Notes: generated by a model not told the origin, from the sequence alone. Shown: positions 16,392-27,580, numbered from the stretch's first letter. The stretch is DNA of 64,000 nucleotides from Azophilus sp965247035 (GCA_965247035.1 CBDFGJ010000001.1:1240001-1304000), one strand, 5' to 3'. Numbers and translations: made by a program.

Positions 16392-18197
16392 ATGCCGGAC
16401 ATCCCCAATCCTCATGCACTAGCGTCCATGTTGTTGACGTTAATCGCTTTGATTCTGTTCAGCCGCAATAGGCTGCGGCTGGAGATTTCGAGCTTGGGGC
16501 TCATCTGCATCCTCGCCGTCGGCTTCTCTCTGTTTCCCTTTGACGACTTCCAGCCCACCGACTTTTTCTCCGGCTTTGGCCATGAAGCACTGATCGCCGT
16601 CAGCGCCCTGATGGTGATGGGGCAAGGGTTGGTGCAAACCGCAGCCTTAGAGCCGGTCGGGCGAGTTCTCGGGCGCTTCTGGGCCAAGCAGCCCTACCTG
16701 TCATTCATGCTGACCCTGGTGGTCGGGGCCGTTTTCTCCGCCTTCGTCAACAACACCCCCATCGTCGTGTTGCTGCTGCCCATTCTGGTGAGCACTTGCC
16801 TGCGAGCCAAAACCCCTCCAACCAAAGTGCTTATGCCGATGGCGTTCGCGACCCTAGTGGGCGGCATGGGCACAACCATCGGCACCTCCACCAACCTGCT
16901 TGTGGTCAACGTTGCCTCGGACCTCGGCTTGACCAAGTTCAGCATGTTCGACTTCGTCTACCCAGCGGCCGTTGGCGGCGGCGTGGCTCTTGTCTACCTC
17001 TGGCTCATTGCGCCGAGGTTGTTGCCCGCACGGGAGGTTCAGTTGGCGGACGCCTCGCCGCGCCTCTTTGAAGCGCGTCTGTACCTGACCCAAGGCTCCC
17101 TAGCCATTGGCAAAACCCTATCCCAGGTAAAGGCCCTATGCGGCGGCAAGCTTGAAATCGCTCGCGTCCGCCGGCGCGGCGCCTTGCTCATGCCATTGCC
17201 CGATGTGGTCCTGAAAGAGGGTGATCGGCTGCGGGTGCGCGACACGCCAACCAATCTGAAGGAGTTCGAGGACATCCTGAAAGCAACCCTGCATGGCATC
17301 AATCAAGAACAGGGCGACAGCACTTCGCTGTCGGCGGAGAATCAAAGCCTCGCCCAAATCGCCGTCGTAGCCGGTTCGCGCCTTGACCGCGCCAACCTGC
17401 GCTCGGTTCGCTTCGTGGAGCAGTTTCAACTAGCGGTGCTGGCGGTGCATCGAGCAGGCCGGGAAATCATGACCCTTGACGACAACATCGGCCGAGCGCT
17501 GCTGCTCCCCGGCGACGTGCTCTTAGTGCAAGGCCCTAGAGACCAGATCGTGCGGATGAAGAAAAGCGCTGAATTCCTAGTGCTCGACGCCACCGTGGAC
17601 CTGCCTCAGTCGCGCAAGGCGCAAACCGCGTTGGCCATTTTCGTAGCGGTGATCGCCGCCGCCGCCAGCGGCCTCATGTCCATCGCCATCAGCGCCTCCG
17701 CCGGCGTGTGCCTGCTGCTTGTGACCAGATGCCTGTCCGTGGGCCGGGCCATCCGCGCCATCAACTCATCCGTGTTCTTCGTCGTGGTCGCCAGCCTTGC
17801 GCTCGGTCGTGCCCTAGTGGAGACCGGTGCCACCGATTACCTGACGGACGCCTTCCTGTTCCTGACCTTGGGCGCGGACAACTTGGTCATTCTCGGTGCT
17901 TTGATGCTGCTGTTGGCGTTGCTGACCAACGTGGTCTCCAACGCCGCCGCCGCAGTGATCGGGACTCCCATCGCCATCGGCATCGCGCAACGGCTGGGCC
18001 TGCCGCCGGAACCCTTCGTACTGGCCGTTCTGTTCGGTGCCAACATGAGCTTCGCCACCCCCATGGCCTATCAGACCAACCTCTTAGTGATGAGCGCCGG
18101 CAGCTATACGTTTGGCGATTTTGTGCGCGTCGGCACCCCTTTGTCGGTGCTCATGCTGTTGACGCTGACATGGGTGTTGGGGGAAATCTATTTCTAA
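16392..18197 (+). CDS. SLC13-type permease with two RCK_C (TrkA-C) domains
   Basis: A 601-residue secondary transporter of the DASS/SLC13 (sodium:sulfate/dicarboxylate) group. About six N-terminal membrane segments include FVNNTPIVVLLLPIL and GTTIGTSTNLLVV, the first of two typical hairpin repeats. A cytosolic block (about 210-400) holds two RCK_C-like domains (LPDVVLKEGDRLRV and LLPGDVLLVQGP). The C-terminal membrane half carries the second repeat, TNVVSNAAAAVIGTPIAI and TPMAYQTNLLVMSAG. The substrate is an anion such as sulfate or a dicarboxylate; it cannot be fixed from sequence. The gene stands alone. Confidence 0.85.
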   Translation: MPDIPNPHALASMLLTLIALILFSRNRLRLEISSLGLICILAVGFSLFPFDDFQPTDFFSGFGHEALIAVSALMVMGQGLVQTAALEPVGRVLGRFWAKQPYLSFMLTLVVGAVFSAFVNNTPIVVLLLPILVSTCLRAKTPPTKVLMPMAFATLVGGMGTTIGTSTNLLVVNVASDLGLTKFSMFDFVYPAAVGGGVALVYLWLIAPRLLPAREVQLADASPRLFEARLYLTQGSLAIGKTLSQVKALCGGKLEIARVRRRGALLMPLPDVVLKEGDRLRVRDTPTNLKEFEDILKATLHGINQEQGDSTSLSAENQSLAQIAVVAGSRLDRANLRSVRFVEQFQLAVLAVHRAGREIMTLDDNIGRALLLPGDVLLVQGPRDQIVRMKKSAEFLVLDATVDLPQSRKAQTALAIFVAVIAAAASGLMSIAISASAGVCLLLVTRCLSVGRAIRAINSSVFFVVVASLALGRALVETGATDYLTDAFLFLTLGADNLVILGALMLLLALLTNVVSNAAAAVIGTPIAIGIAQRLGLPPEPFVLAVLFGANMSFATPMAYQTNLLVMSAGSYTFGDFVRVGTPLSVLMLLTLTWVLGEIYF

Positions 18198-18315
18198 CGA
18201 GGCGATGCCTAGGGCCGACCAGAAGGCGGCGTGCGGGTGCGAATCAACCGGTCGAAACAGGTAAATGATCACGAAAAACGGCAGGGTGCAGTGCCAAACA
18301 AGAGTCAGCGTTCAT

Positions 18316-18418
18316 TCTGAGCCGGTACCGCTTGTTGACCCCGGCCGAATTTCCGCGCAAGCCTCCCCCGCTGCCTGAGCAAAAAAATTCCGCAATGTAC
18401 TGAGCCCGTACAACACCT
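18316..18418. repeat. Dispersed repeat with GTACGGGCTCAG core, copy 1
   Basis: On the minus strand this copy reads GTACGGGCTCAGTACAT, then TTGCGCGGAAATTCGGC. The same order of blocks occurs on the plus strand at 35543-35640 and 36648-36740, and a short trace at about 45736-45752. It has no coding content I can name. The rest of the gap to the next gene holds nothing else visible. Confidence 0.6.
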
Positions 18419-18489
18419 TGATCGAGCGGTGCGAAAAGCTTAGGCTGGGCAGCCAGTGTCGTTCGCCAAACATTGAGGGAATTAGCGGA

Positions 18490-18915
18490 ATGAAATGGGT
18501 GCTTGGCGGCATCGGCCTGCTGCTAGCGGTGCCGGTCTTGCTCATCGGCCTTGTGTATGGAGCGAGCGAAAGCGGCGAGGTTGTCGTGTTGACGACATTC
18601 CAGCACGCCTACAGCAATGATGACCAATTCGAGCTGTCCGAGTCGGAAACGAGGCTTTGGATCGTGGATTTCGAAGGAGCCTCCTACATTCGCGCTAGTT
18701 CCCCGGAATCCCTTTGGTTCAAAAGAATCCAAACCAACCCCAGAATCATCGTTCGACGCGGCGATGAGGCAATTCATGCCCGAGCGGAAGTGGACAAACG
18801 GCTTACCTCGCAGATCAATGCGCTGATCCGCGCCAAGTACGGCTGGGCTGACGCGATGACCGGCCTGTTGGGCTCGCGCGATCATGCCGTGGCGATTCGG
18901 GTGGCGCCTCTCTAG
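18490..18915 (+). CDS. Membrane-anchored hypothetical protein
   Basis: A 141-residue protein. The start at 18490 (MKWVLGGIGLLLAVPVLLIG) gives a clear N-terminal membrane anchor or signal segment; an in-frame upstream ATG at 18418 lies in repeat-derived sequence. The remaining 110 residues are soluble, with ESETRLWIVDFEGASYIRAS and SLWFKRIQTNPRIIVRRG. These are reminiscent of split-barrel flavin or deazaflavin-binding families (DUF385/DUF2255 type), though that is only a resemblance. It converges with the CmoA-like gene. Confidence 0.65.
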   Translation: MKWVLGGIGLLLAVPVLLIGLVYGASESGEVVVLTTFQHAYSNDDQFELSESETRLWIVDFEGASYIRASSPESLWFKRIQTNPRIIVRRGDEAIHARAEVDKRLTSQINALIRAKYGWADAMTGLLGSRDHAVAIRVAPL

Positions 18916-18942
18916 AGCCACCGGCGTTTCTGCAAACAAGCG

Positions 18943-19686
18943 CTACTTGATGGCTAGGAATCCTTCAAAGGGAATGAATTTCATCACCGTCATCATGTCC
19001 ATAAACCCCGCCCGACGGAGCAGGTCGAGGTTGCCTTGCGTTGAAAAGGGTTCGAGCACCCCCTTGAGGCTTCTAGCCTTGTTGACGATTTCGTCCGGGC
19101 TAAAGCCGTTTTCGAGCTTGAAATCCGTATAGATTCCGCTGGCGATGTCCTGAAAGCGGGCATCAGGGGCGCGCACTTTTTCAAACAGAATGAAGGCGCC
19201 GCCCCAGTTCAATGCCTCGTAGAGCTTGTTGAACAGGTCCTGCCTGATGCGCGGGGCGACGAACTGCACCGTGTAGTAGGCAACAATCAAGTCGGACCTT
19301 TCGTAGTCGAACAGGTTGATGTCGCCCTGTTCGAGCTTGAGGTTGGGAACATGCCCCACTTCCTCGCGCGCCCGGTCGAGCATGGATGGCTCCAACTCAA
19401 TGCCCACAAACTGCGCATTCGCCTTGCCGCGGTGGCGCAGGGCCAACTTTGATAGCAAGGTAGCGGTGCTTGCCCCAAGCTCATAGACGACGGAGCCGTC
19501 ATGCACAAAGTAGTCCGACAGGCGGCAGATCAAATCCTGGCCTGCATCATAGAAAGGCACCGACCGTCGAATGTGCTCGGAAAAAGACTCCGCGACGCCA
19601 CAGGCAAAGCTCCAGCCCGCGTTTGCGGCCTTGATGCCGTCGCCGACGCTCGCGCCTACTTCTCTTTCTTGATGCCGATGACCCAT
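18943..19686 (-). CDS. CmoA-like SAM-dependent methyltransferase-fold enzyme
   Basis: A 247-residue class I SAM-binding protein. EVGASVGDGIKAANAGWSF and FSEHIRRSVPFYDAGQDLI open the domain as in carboxy-S-adenosylmethionine synthase relatives. Motif I is VVYELGASTATLLSKL, the acidic motif is FVGIELEPSMLDRA, and the C terminus ends MKFIPFEGFLAIK, also CmoA-like. True CmoA converts SAM and prephenate to carboxy-SAM for tRNA wobble uridine modification with CmoB. Here the nearest CmoB-like gene (44.3-45.0 kb) is frameshifted and distant, so this may be a CmoA paralogue of other function. Confidence 0.75.
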   Translation of the reverse strand: MGHRHQEREVGASVGDGIKAANAGWSFACGVAESFSEHIRRSVPFYDAGQDLICRLSDYFVHDGSVVYELGASTATLLSKLALRHRGKANAQFVGIELEPSMLDRAREEVGHVPNLKLEQGDINLFDYERSDLIVAYYTVQFVAPRIRQDLFNKLYEALNWGGAFILFEKVRAPDARFQDIASGIYTDFKLENGFSPDEIVNKARSLKGVLEPFSTQGNLDLLRRAGFMDMMTVMKFIPFEGFLAIK

Positions 19687-19907
19687 CGCCGCAATGGAGT
19701 TCCCGAACAGGCTTAAGGTTACATCGGCATTTTAACCGGGGTCGTTGTCGCGCAAAAGTGCTTCTCCATTGAGCGGCAACATCAGACCTCAAGAGCCTCG
19801 CAAGACGCCGTTTCCGGCCAGCAGGCCTAGATAAAGGTTGGCCGATGTAGTTGATGCGGCAGACACACTATCATACTGTTAGGAATTCAAATCTACGCGA
19901 GGCTTCA

Positions 19908-21473
<1,566 letters not shown>

Positions 21474-21524
21474 GAAACAGCCGGCGGTGCCGGTCGGCTT
21501 CCCTGCTTGCGAGCCTTCCCCCTG

Positions 21525-23090
21525 ATGGCGGCAAAGCAGGATATCTGCATCCCCCTGCCCATCCTCGCCGGCCTGCAAGACAACGCGGGCGCCTTGGTCG
21601 GCATCCGCCGCGGCATAGAGAAGGAATGCCTGCGCATCAGCGCAGATGGCGGCCTGTCCATGCGGCCGCACCCTCCGAGCTTAGGTTCGCCCCTGACCCA
21701 CCCACAGATCACCACGGACTTCTCGGAAGCGCAACTCGAACTCATCACCGCACCCCATGACACCCCGGAGGGCTGCCTTGGCGAACTTGAGGACATCCAT
21801 CGCTTCGTCTACCACGGGCTGGATGACGAGATGGTTTGGGTCGCCTCCATGCCTTGCCTGTTCATTGAGGACCGTGAAATTCCCCTAGGCAAGTATGGGA
21901 ACTCCAACATCGGCATGGCGAAAACCATCTATCGTCGCGGGCTTGAGCACCGCTACGGGCGCTTGATGCAGACTATTTCCGGCATCCATTACAACTTCTC
22001 CCTGCCCAGCCACTTTTGGCACCGCTACGCTAGCCTTCTTGGCCGCTCATCCGACCAAGCCTTCGTCACCGAGGGCTACTTTGGGCTGATCCGCAACTTC
22101 CGTCGCTATTCCTGGCTGTTGATTTACCTGTTTGGAGCCTCGCCGGCCATCTGCCGCTGCTTCGTGAACAACAACGCGCATGGGCTTCAAAGCGCTGATG
22201 CAGGCACCCTTTACCTAGCCCACGCCACCTCCTTGCGCATGGGTCGCCTCGGCTACCAAAGCGACGCCCAAGGCAGCCTGCACGTCTCCTACAATGGCAT
22301 GGACTCCTACGCCGACAGCCTGCGCACGGCCCTGACCCAGCCCTATCCGCCCTATGAAAAAATCGGCCTTAAGGTGAATGGGGAGTATCGCCAGCTCAAT
22401 ACCGCCCTGCTGCAAATTGAAAACGAATTCTACGGCACCATCCGGCCCAAGCGGCGCATTCATCGGGGAGAGCGGCCTCTAACCGCCCTCAAGCAGCGCG
22501 GCGTGGAATATGTGGAGGTCCGATGCTTGGATATCAATCCATTCCTGCCGATGGGCATCGACGCTGAGCAGATGCGTTTTCTGGACACCTTTCTGCTCTA
22601 TTGCCTGCTCTCGCCGAGCCGGATGGACAGCCCAGAGGAGTCGGTGGCGATGCAGGCGAACCAAGCGGCCCTCACCGAGCGGGGTCGTGAACCCGGCTTG
22701 CAGCTCAACGACGGCCCGATGGATCAATGGGCTGGCGCCATTCTCGAACAATGCGCCGCCGTTGCGAACTTGCTCGACGAAGCCAACGGCAACAGGCTCT
22801 ACAGTCGCTCCCTTCGGTGCCAACAGGCCCGCCTCGGCAACCCGGCGCTGACGCCATCAGCGGCCTTGCTTGAAGCCATGCAGGGCACCGACGCCTCTTT
22901 CTTCCGCTTCGCGCTGAACCAATCCCTAAGCCATCGCAAGTGGTTTGAGCAACGCCCACTCTCCAGCAGTGAAGTTGGCCAACACCAAGCACGGGCGCAG
23001 CAATCATTCAGCAAGCAAGCCCAACTGGAGGCGCAAACGCAAATCAGCTTCGATGCGTTCCTGAAGAACTACCTCAAGCTGCCCGAATGA
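21525..23090 (+). CDS. gshA: Glutamate-cysteine ligase
   Basis: First enzyme of glutathione synthesis: L-Glu + L-Cys + ATP to gamma-glutamylcysteine. Proteobacterial type 1 GshA, about 521 residues. Recognisable regions are IRRGIEKECLRIS, the TTDFSEAQLELIT block, YGNSNIGMAKTIYRRGL, and ISGIHYNFSLP, with the late EVRCLDINPFLPMGID. The start at 21525 or an in-frame ATG at 21507 is possible. Its stop overlaps the acpH start by 4 nt, and with qor and dsbB it forms a compact plus-strand gene run. Confidence 0.95.
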   Translation: MAAKQDICIPLPILAGLQDNAGALVGIRRGIEKECLRISADGGLSMRPHPPSLGSPLTHPQITTDFSEAQLELITAPHDTPEGCLGELEDIHRFVYHGLDDEMVWVASMPCLFIEDREIPLGKYGNSNIGMAKTIYRRGLEHRYGRLMQTISGIHYNFSLPSHFWHRYASLLGRSSDQAFVTEGYFGLIRNFRRYSWLLIYLFGASPAICRCFVNNNAHGLQSADAGTLYLAHATSLRMGRLGYQSDAQGSLHVSYNGMDSYADSLRTALTQPYPPYEKIGLKVNGEYRQLNTALLQIENEFYGTIRPKRRIHRGERPLTALKQRGVEYVEVRCLDINPFLPMGIDAEQMRFLDTFLLYCLLSPSRMDSPEESVAMQANQAALTERGREPGLQLNDGPMDQWAGAILEQCAAVANLLDEANGNRLYSRSLRCQQARLGNPALTPSAALLEAMQGTDASFFRFALNQSLSHRKWFEQRPLSSSEVGQHQARAQQSFSKQAQLEAQTQISFDAFLKNYLKLPE

Positions 23091-23746
23091 ATTTTCTCGC
23101 CCACTGCCTGATCGCCGAAAAGTCGGTCTTGGAGGAAGAGTCGTTGCTGGAGAACGACAGAGATGGCCATCTCATCGTCGGCGGACTAATCGGCGACTTC
23201 ATCAAAGGCCCAATTCCAGCCACTTGGCCGGCTTCCCTGCAAGCCGGCGTATCCCTGCATCGCCGCATTGACGCTTACAGCAACTCAGAGCCGGCCATCA
23301 AACGCTGTTGCCGCCGCTTCCCAGCCGAGTTGCGGCGCTTAGCACCCGTTTTCGTGGACATCATCGCAGACCATTGCCTAGCCCTCGACTGGCGCACCCA
23401 TCATAGGCAGCCGCTGGCCGACTTCAGTGCCCGCTGCTACAGCCTAGCCGCGGCCCAAGCGCATTGGCTTGATGACGATGCGCAACGTGGCCTGAACTGG
23501 ATCATTGAGGAAGACGCCCTCCATAGCTACCGGCACCCGGAAGCCATGGAACGGGGACTGCGCAGCATCACCCGCCGCTTGGGCCATCAACATCTGAACG
23601 ACGCCCTGCTAAAATTCGTTCATGTAGAATGGCTTGACCTGAAGGCGGATTTTCAATCCTACTTCCCTCCGCTCGTGGAGCATGGGCGGCAGTGGGTCAG
23701 GGCACACCTCGACGGGCAAGGCCGTTTGGACATCAGGAGGAACTGA
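23087..23746 (+). CDS. acpH: Acyl-carrier-protein phosphodiesterase (AcpH, DUF479)
   Basis: A 219-residue HD-like phosphodiesterase that removes 4'-phosphopantetheine from holo-ACP. MNFLAHCLIAEKS, GGLIGDFIKGP, GVSLHRRIDAYSNS and the metal-binding VDIIADHCLALDW are characteristic of the family. It overlaps gshA by 4 nt (ATGA), so translation is coupled, and is followed at once by the oxidoreductase gene. Confidence 0.9.
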   Translation: MNFLAHCLIAEKSVLEEESLLENDRDGHLIVGGLIGDFIKGPIPATWPASLQAGVSLHRRIDAYSNSEPAIKRCCRRFPAELRRLAPVFVDIIADHCLALDWRTHHRQPLADFSARCYSLAAAQAHWLDDDAQRGLNWIIEEDALHSYRHPEAMERGLRSITRRLGHQHLNDALLKFVHVEWLDLKADFQSYFPPLVEHGRQWVRAHLDGQGRLDIRRN

Positions 23747-23747
23747 T

Positions 23748-24734
23748 TTGAAAGCTGTGTTGTGCAAGACGTTCGGGCCGCCGGAGAGCCTATCCTTGGA
23801 AGAAGTCGCTGAACCGGTCGCCAAGGATGACGAAGTGCTTGTGGAGGTGGCGGCTTCGGCGCTCAATTTTCCCGATGTCCTCATGATCGCAGGCAAATAC
23901 CAAAGCCAACCGCCGTTTCCGTTTTCCCCCGGCGGCGAGATTGCCGGAACCGTCATTGCAACCGGCACCAACGTCACCGGCTTCGCCCCTGGCGACCGGG
24001 TCTTCGGCGGCACCGGCCACGGCGGCCTCGCCGAGCGGACGGTGGTGCCGGCAGCGCGCCTGCACCAAGCGCCATCGGCAATGAGCCTGGTCGAAGCGGC
24101 CGGGATCGGCACCACCTACGGCACGTCCTACTACGCACTAAAGCAGCGGGCCGCTTTGCAGCCGGGTGAGAATCTGCTCGTGCTCGGCGCCGCCGGCGGC
24201 GTCGGCATCGCCGCGGTGCAGTTGGGCAAAGCCTTGGGCGCTCGCGTGATCGCCGCTGCTAGCAGCGCCGAGAAACTTGCCGCGGCGCAACAGTCCGGTG
24301 CCGATGAACTCATCAACTACAGCAATGGGCAGTTGAAGGACCAAGTGAAGGCGCTGACCAACGGCAAGGGTGCGGACGTCATTTACGACCCAGTCGGCGG
24401 TACGTTGTTCGATCAATGCCTGCGGTCAATTAACTGGTATGGGCGCATACTGGTCATCGGCTTCGCTGCGGGAGACATCCCCAAAGCGCCCATCAACTTG
24501 ATTCTGCTCAAGAGCTGCCAGCTAGTGGGCGTTTTCTACGGCGCTTGGTCGGCCCGCGCCAAGCAAGAGAGCGCGCAGAATTTCCATGAAATCCTAGCCT
24601 TGTTTGAGGCCGGCGAGATCAAGCCGGTGGTGGGAAGCTGCTATCCTCTGGAAAAGTACGCCAACGCCTTGAACGACCTCGCTGAGCGCCGCGCTATTGG
24701 CAAGGTGGTGGTCACTTGCGGGAATGCAGCATGA
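23748..24734 (+). CDS. Zinc-type NADPH:quinone oxidoreductase (MDR superfamily)
   Basis: A 328-residue medium-chain dehydrogenase/reductase. The start is TTG at 23748, two nt after the acpH stop and preceded by AGGAGG; no ATG fits as well. It begins LKAVLCKTFGPPESLSLEE. The nucleotide-binding loop is VLGAAGGVGIAAVQLGK, and the quinone-reductase-like VIYDPVGGTLFDQCLRS follows. It lacks the zinc-ligand cysteines of alcohol dehydrogenases. It would reduce quinones or enals with NADPH, but the natural substrate is unknown. It overlaps dsbB by 4 nt. Confidence 0.85.
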   Translation: MKAVLCKTFGPPESLSLEEVAEPVAKDDEVLVEVAASALNFPDVLMIAGKYQSQPPFPFSPGGEIAGTVIATGTNVTGFAPGDRVFGGTGHGGLAERTVVPAARLHQAPSAMSLVEAAGIGTTYGTSYYALKQRAALQPGENLLVLGAAGGVGIAAVQLGKALGARVIAAASSAEKLAAAQQSGADELINYSNGQLKDQVKALTNGKGADVIYDPVGGTLFDQCLRSINWYGRILVIGFAAGDIPKAPINLILLKSCQLVGVFYGAWSARAKQESAQNFHEILALFEAGEIKPVVGSCYPLEKYANALNDLAERRAIGKVVVTCGNAA

Positions 24735-25213
24735 TCGAGCGACTTTCCAGCGCCGACTACGCCCTGGCGTTGATTGTTGTCACTGGCGGCATCGCCTTTG
24801 GCACCCAAGTGTTTGAGCATGGGCTGGGCATGGCGCCCTGTCCTTTGTGCTTAATGCAGAGGCTTTGGATATTTCTGGCGGCAATAGTCGCCGCCATCAG
24901 CGTAGCCCACAACCCGCGCTGGGGCATCTATCCGTTGCTGACCATCCTTGCCTCCCTAGCCGGCGCTGCCTTCGCCATCAGGCATCTTTGGCTGCCAATC
25001 CTGCCGCCGGGGCAATCGCCAAGCTGCTCGGCGCCTTTAGCGATGCTGTTCGAGCAAGGCTTTTGGGGGGAAGCTTGGTCAGCCATGTTCTTCGGCACCG
25101 GTGATTGCACCGCAGCCGACGCCGTTCTGGGCCTCTCCCTTCCCGTTTGGGCGCTCTTGGGATTCGCCGCCATCATCGCGCTGGCGGTGCTGCAATGGCG
25201 GGCGCGGCGCTAG
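24731..25213 (+). CDS. dsbB: Disulfide bond formation protein DsbB
   Basis: Inner-membrane quinone reductase that reoxidises periplasmic DsbA. 160 residues from MIERLSSADYAL, with four membrane segments. The first periplasmic loop has the redox pair in APCPLCLMQR; the second loop has Cys in SPSCSAPL and GTGDCTAA, the DsbA-interacting pair. It starts on the stop of the oxidoreductase gene (ATGA). The gene run from gshA ends here. Confidence 0.93.
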   Translation: MIERLSSADYALALIVVTGGIAFGTQVFEHGLGMAPCPLCLMQRLWIFLAAIVAAISVAHNPRWGIYPLLTILASLAGAAFAIRHLWLPILPPGQSPSCSAPLAMLFEQGFWGEAWSAMFFGTGDCTAADAVLGLSLPVWALLGFAAIIALAVLQWRARR

Positions 25214-25671
25214 GTTAGGGTGCTTGTTTCGAGTTTGCGGCCACAGGTCGTCCACTGAATGGCGCGGATGGCTTGAGCTGTCCGCCCCCTCTCCCCCCAC
25301 CTCTCCATGTCGACGAACCGCCGCTCAAGGTCCGTTCCAACGCCACCGCCGCTGACTTCCTCCACGAGGTCCGACAGCACCTGCCGGCCCGCTCGGTGCA
25401 GAGCGCGGCTATGTGCGCATCGTTTTTCGCATGAATAGCCCTGAGTTTGTCGCATGAATCCACACTAGGTGCCGCGAGGCGAGGTCGAGATAGGGCGAGG
25501 ATGAAGGGAATGCAGCCAGCACCCGTCTTAACGATGCATGGATGCAGCGAGCACCGGTTCCGTAACGAGGTTCGAGACGCGGTTGCGGCACTCAGTTGGT
25601 TTGACGAGACGCCAGCCACTTGTGTATAAGTTTGGGTTTGCACGGAGTACGGTGCACTAGCCGGCTTGGTC
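25214..25671. other. Intergenic stretch with insertion-sequence debris
   Basis: The 458 bp between dsbB and proS contain a second copy (about 25325-25402, plus strand) of the integrase-core fragment seen at 14.9 kb, reading AADFLHEVRQHLPARSVQ. Then comes GCATCGTTTTTCGCATGAATAG, and a motif recurring at 51.6, 51.9 and 52.0 kb. The last 150 bp before proS must carry its promoter; no other gene is seen. Confidence 0.6.
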
Positions 25672-27369
25672 ATGCGGCAAAGCGAATTGCTCATCCCCAC
25701 CCTGAAGGAGACCCCGGCCGGCGCCGATGTGGCCAGCAATCGACTGATGCTGCGCAGCGGGCTGATCCGACAGGTGACCGCCGGCATCTACACTTGGCTG
25801 CCCTTGGGGCTTCGTGTCATGCGCAAGATCGAGAACATCATCCGCGAGGAGATGAACGCCAGCGGTGCGCAGGAGGTTCTGATGCCGATGGTGCAGCCGG
25901 CGGAATTGTGGCGGGAAACCGGGCGCTGGGAAAAAATGGGGCCGGAGTTGGCCCGTTTCCGGGACCGCCACGAACGCGAATTCTGCCTAGGCCCGACCCA
26001 CGAAGAAATCATCACCGACCTGTTCCGCCGGGAAGTTCACAGCTACAAGCAACTGCCCTGCAACTTCTACCAAATACAGACCAAGTTCAGGGACGAGGTT
26101 AGGCCCCGTTTCGGAGTGATGCGCGCCCGCGAGTTCATTATGAAGGATGCCTACTCCTTCGACACCGACCAAGCGTCCTTCGACACCACCTACTGGGAAA
26201 TGCACGATTGCTACAGCCGAATTCTCAAGCGGATGCAATTGAATTTCCGCGCCGTGATGGCGGACTCCGGCAACATCGGCGGAGCCAACTCCCATGAATT
26301 CCACGTCTTGGCGGACTCAGGCGAGGACATCATCGCCTACGCCTCCAACGGCAGCTACGCCGCCAACTTGGAAAGAGCCGTCGCCGCCCCGCCGCCACCC
26401 CGTTCAGAACCTGGCGAAGCCATGCGCAAAGTGGCCACGCCTAGTGTGGGCACCATCGCCGAAGTGGCCGCCTTTTTGGACGTGCCGGTCACGCAGTGCT
26501 TGAAGGCGTTGGTGATTCGGGGCGCAAATGGCCCCATCGTCATCATGCTGCGCGGCGACCATGAGTTGAATGCGATCAAGGCGCAGAAGCTTCCAGGAGT
26601 TAGGCAACCGCTTGAGTTCGCCGACGAAGATGAAATTCGGGCGGCCACCGGTGCCGCGCCCGGCTGCATCGGTCCGGCGGGTTTAGCCGGCCCCCTGATC
26701 GTAGACCCGGAGGCCGCAGCCGTGGCCGATTTCGTCTGCGGCGCCAACCAGGACGGTCATCACTATCAGGGCGTCAACTGGCTGCGGGACCTGCCGCTGG
26801 CCGAGGCGCAAGTGCTGGACGTGCGCAACGTGGTCAGCGGCGACCGGGCACCGGACGGGCAGAGCCAGCTCAGGCTGCAAAGGGGCATAGAGGTCGGCCA
26901 CATCTTTCAACTCGACCGCACCTACAGCCAAGCCATGCAAGCCGGCTACCTAGACCGAGACGGCAAGACCGCCATCCCCATCATGGGCTGTTACGGCATG
27001 GGCGTCACCCGGCTGGTGGCGGCCGTCATAGAACAGAACCACAACGAGGCCGGCATCCTTTGGCCCAAGACGCTGGCACCTTTCGATGCACACATCCTGC
27101 CGCTCAACTACGGCAAGTCCAGTGCCGTTCGGGAGGCTGCGGACAGCTTGACCGAAGCGCTTGATGGGCTGGGTCTAGCCACCTTGCTTGATGACCGTGA
27201 TGAACGCCCGGGTGTGAAGTTCGCCGATGCGGACCTGATCGGCATTCCCTGCCGGGTCACCATCGGCGAGCGCGGCTTGAAGTCCGGCACAGTTGAATTC
27301 CGTGCCGGCCACGGAGCCGAAGCCCTCAGCGTCCCGGCGACGGAAGTGTCCGCACGGCTATCCAATTAG
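25672..27369 (+). CDS. proS: Prolyl-tRNA synthetase
   Basis: Charges tRNA-Pro. 565 residues, bacterial-type class II synthetase. The N terminus is MRQSELLIPTLKETP, motif 2 region is TKFRDEVRPRFGVMRAREF, and motif 3 contains GCYGMGVTRL. Between about 230 and 390 is the YbaK-like editing insertion (VPVTQCLKALVIRG) that hydrolyses Ala-tRNA-Pro. A C-terminal anticodon-binding domain follows. The start at 25672 is chosen over 25666 because MRQSxL is conserved. Confidence 0.96.
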   Translation: MRQSELLIPTLKETPAGADVASNRLMLRSGLIRQVTAGIYTWLPLGLRVMRKIENIIREEMNASGAQEVLMPMVQPAELWRETGRWEKMGPELARFRDRHEREFCLGPTHEEIITDLFRREVHSYKQLPCNFYQIQTKFRDEVRPRFGVMRAREFIMKDAYSFDTDQASFDTTYWEMHDCYSRILKRMQLNFRAVMADSGNIGGANSHEFHVLADSGEDIIAYASNGSYAANLERAVAAPPPPRSEPGEAMRKVATPSVGTIAEVAAFLDVPVTQCLKALVIRGANGPIVIMLRGDHELNAIKAQKLPGVRQPLEFADEDEIRAATGAAPGCIGPAGLAGPLIVDPEAAAVADFVCGANQDGHHYQGVNWLRDLPLAEAQVLDVRNVVSGDRAPDGQSQLRLQRGIEVGHIFQLDRTYSQAMQAGYLDRDGKTAIPIMGCYGMGVTRLVAAVIEQNHNEAGILWPKTLAPFDAHILPLNYGKSSAVREAADSLTEALDGLGLATLLDDRDERPGVKFADADLIGIPCRVTIGERGLKSGTVEFRAGHGAEALSVPATEVSARLSN

Positions 27370-27383
27370 CAGCGGCTGCGGTT

Positions 27384-27399
27384 GGCGGGTTCTCCCGCC
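27384..27399. terminator. Possible hairpin after proS
   Basis: GGCGGG-TTCT-CCCGCC forms a perfect 6-bp GC stem with a 4-nt loop, 15 bp after the proS stop. No T-tract follows, so it is at best a weak or Rho-aided terminator. Confidence 0.35.
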
Positions 27400-27580
27400 C
27401 GCTAGTCCGTCTGAGCCACCCACGACTGCGATTCCAGCCTACTTTAGCGCCAACTTTCGCAGAAGCAGTCCGACCCACCGAACTCATCGCAACGCGTCAG
27501 CGCCAACAGCCAAGGCAAAAGGCAGTTCCACGACAGGCATCGCCTCGTTAGCGTTGGCGGGGCTGCAAAAGGACTCGCGT

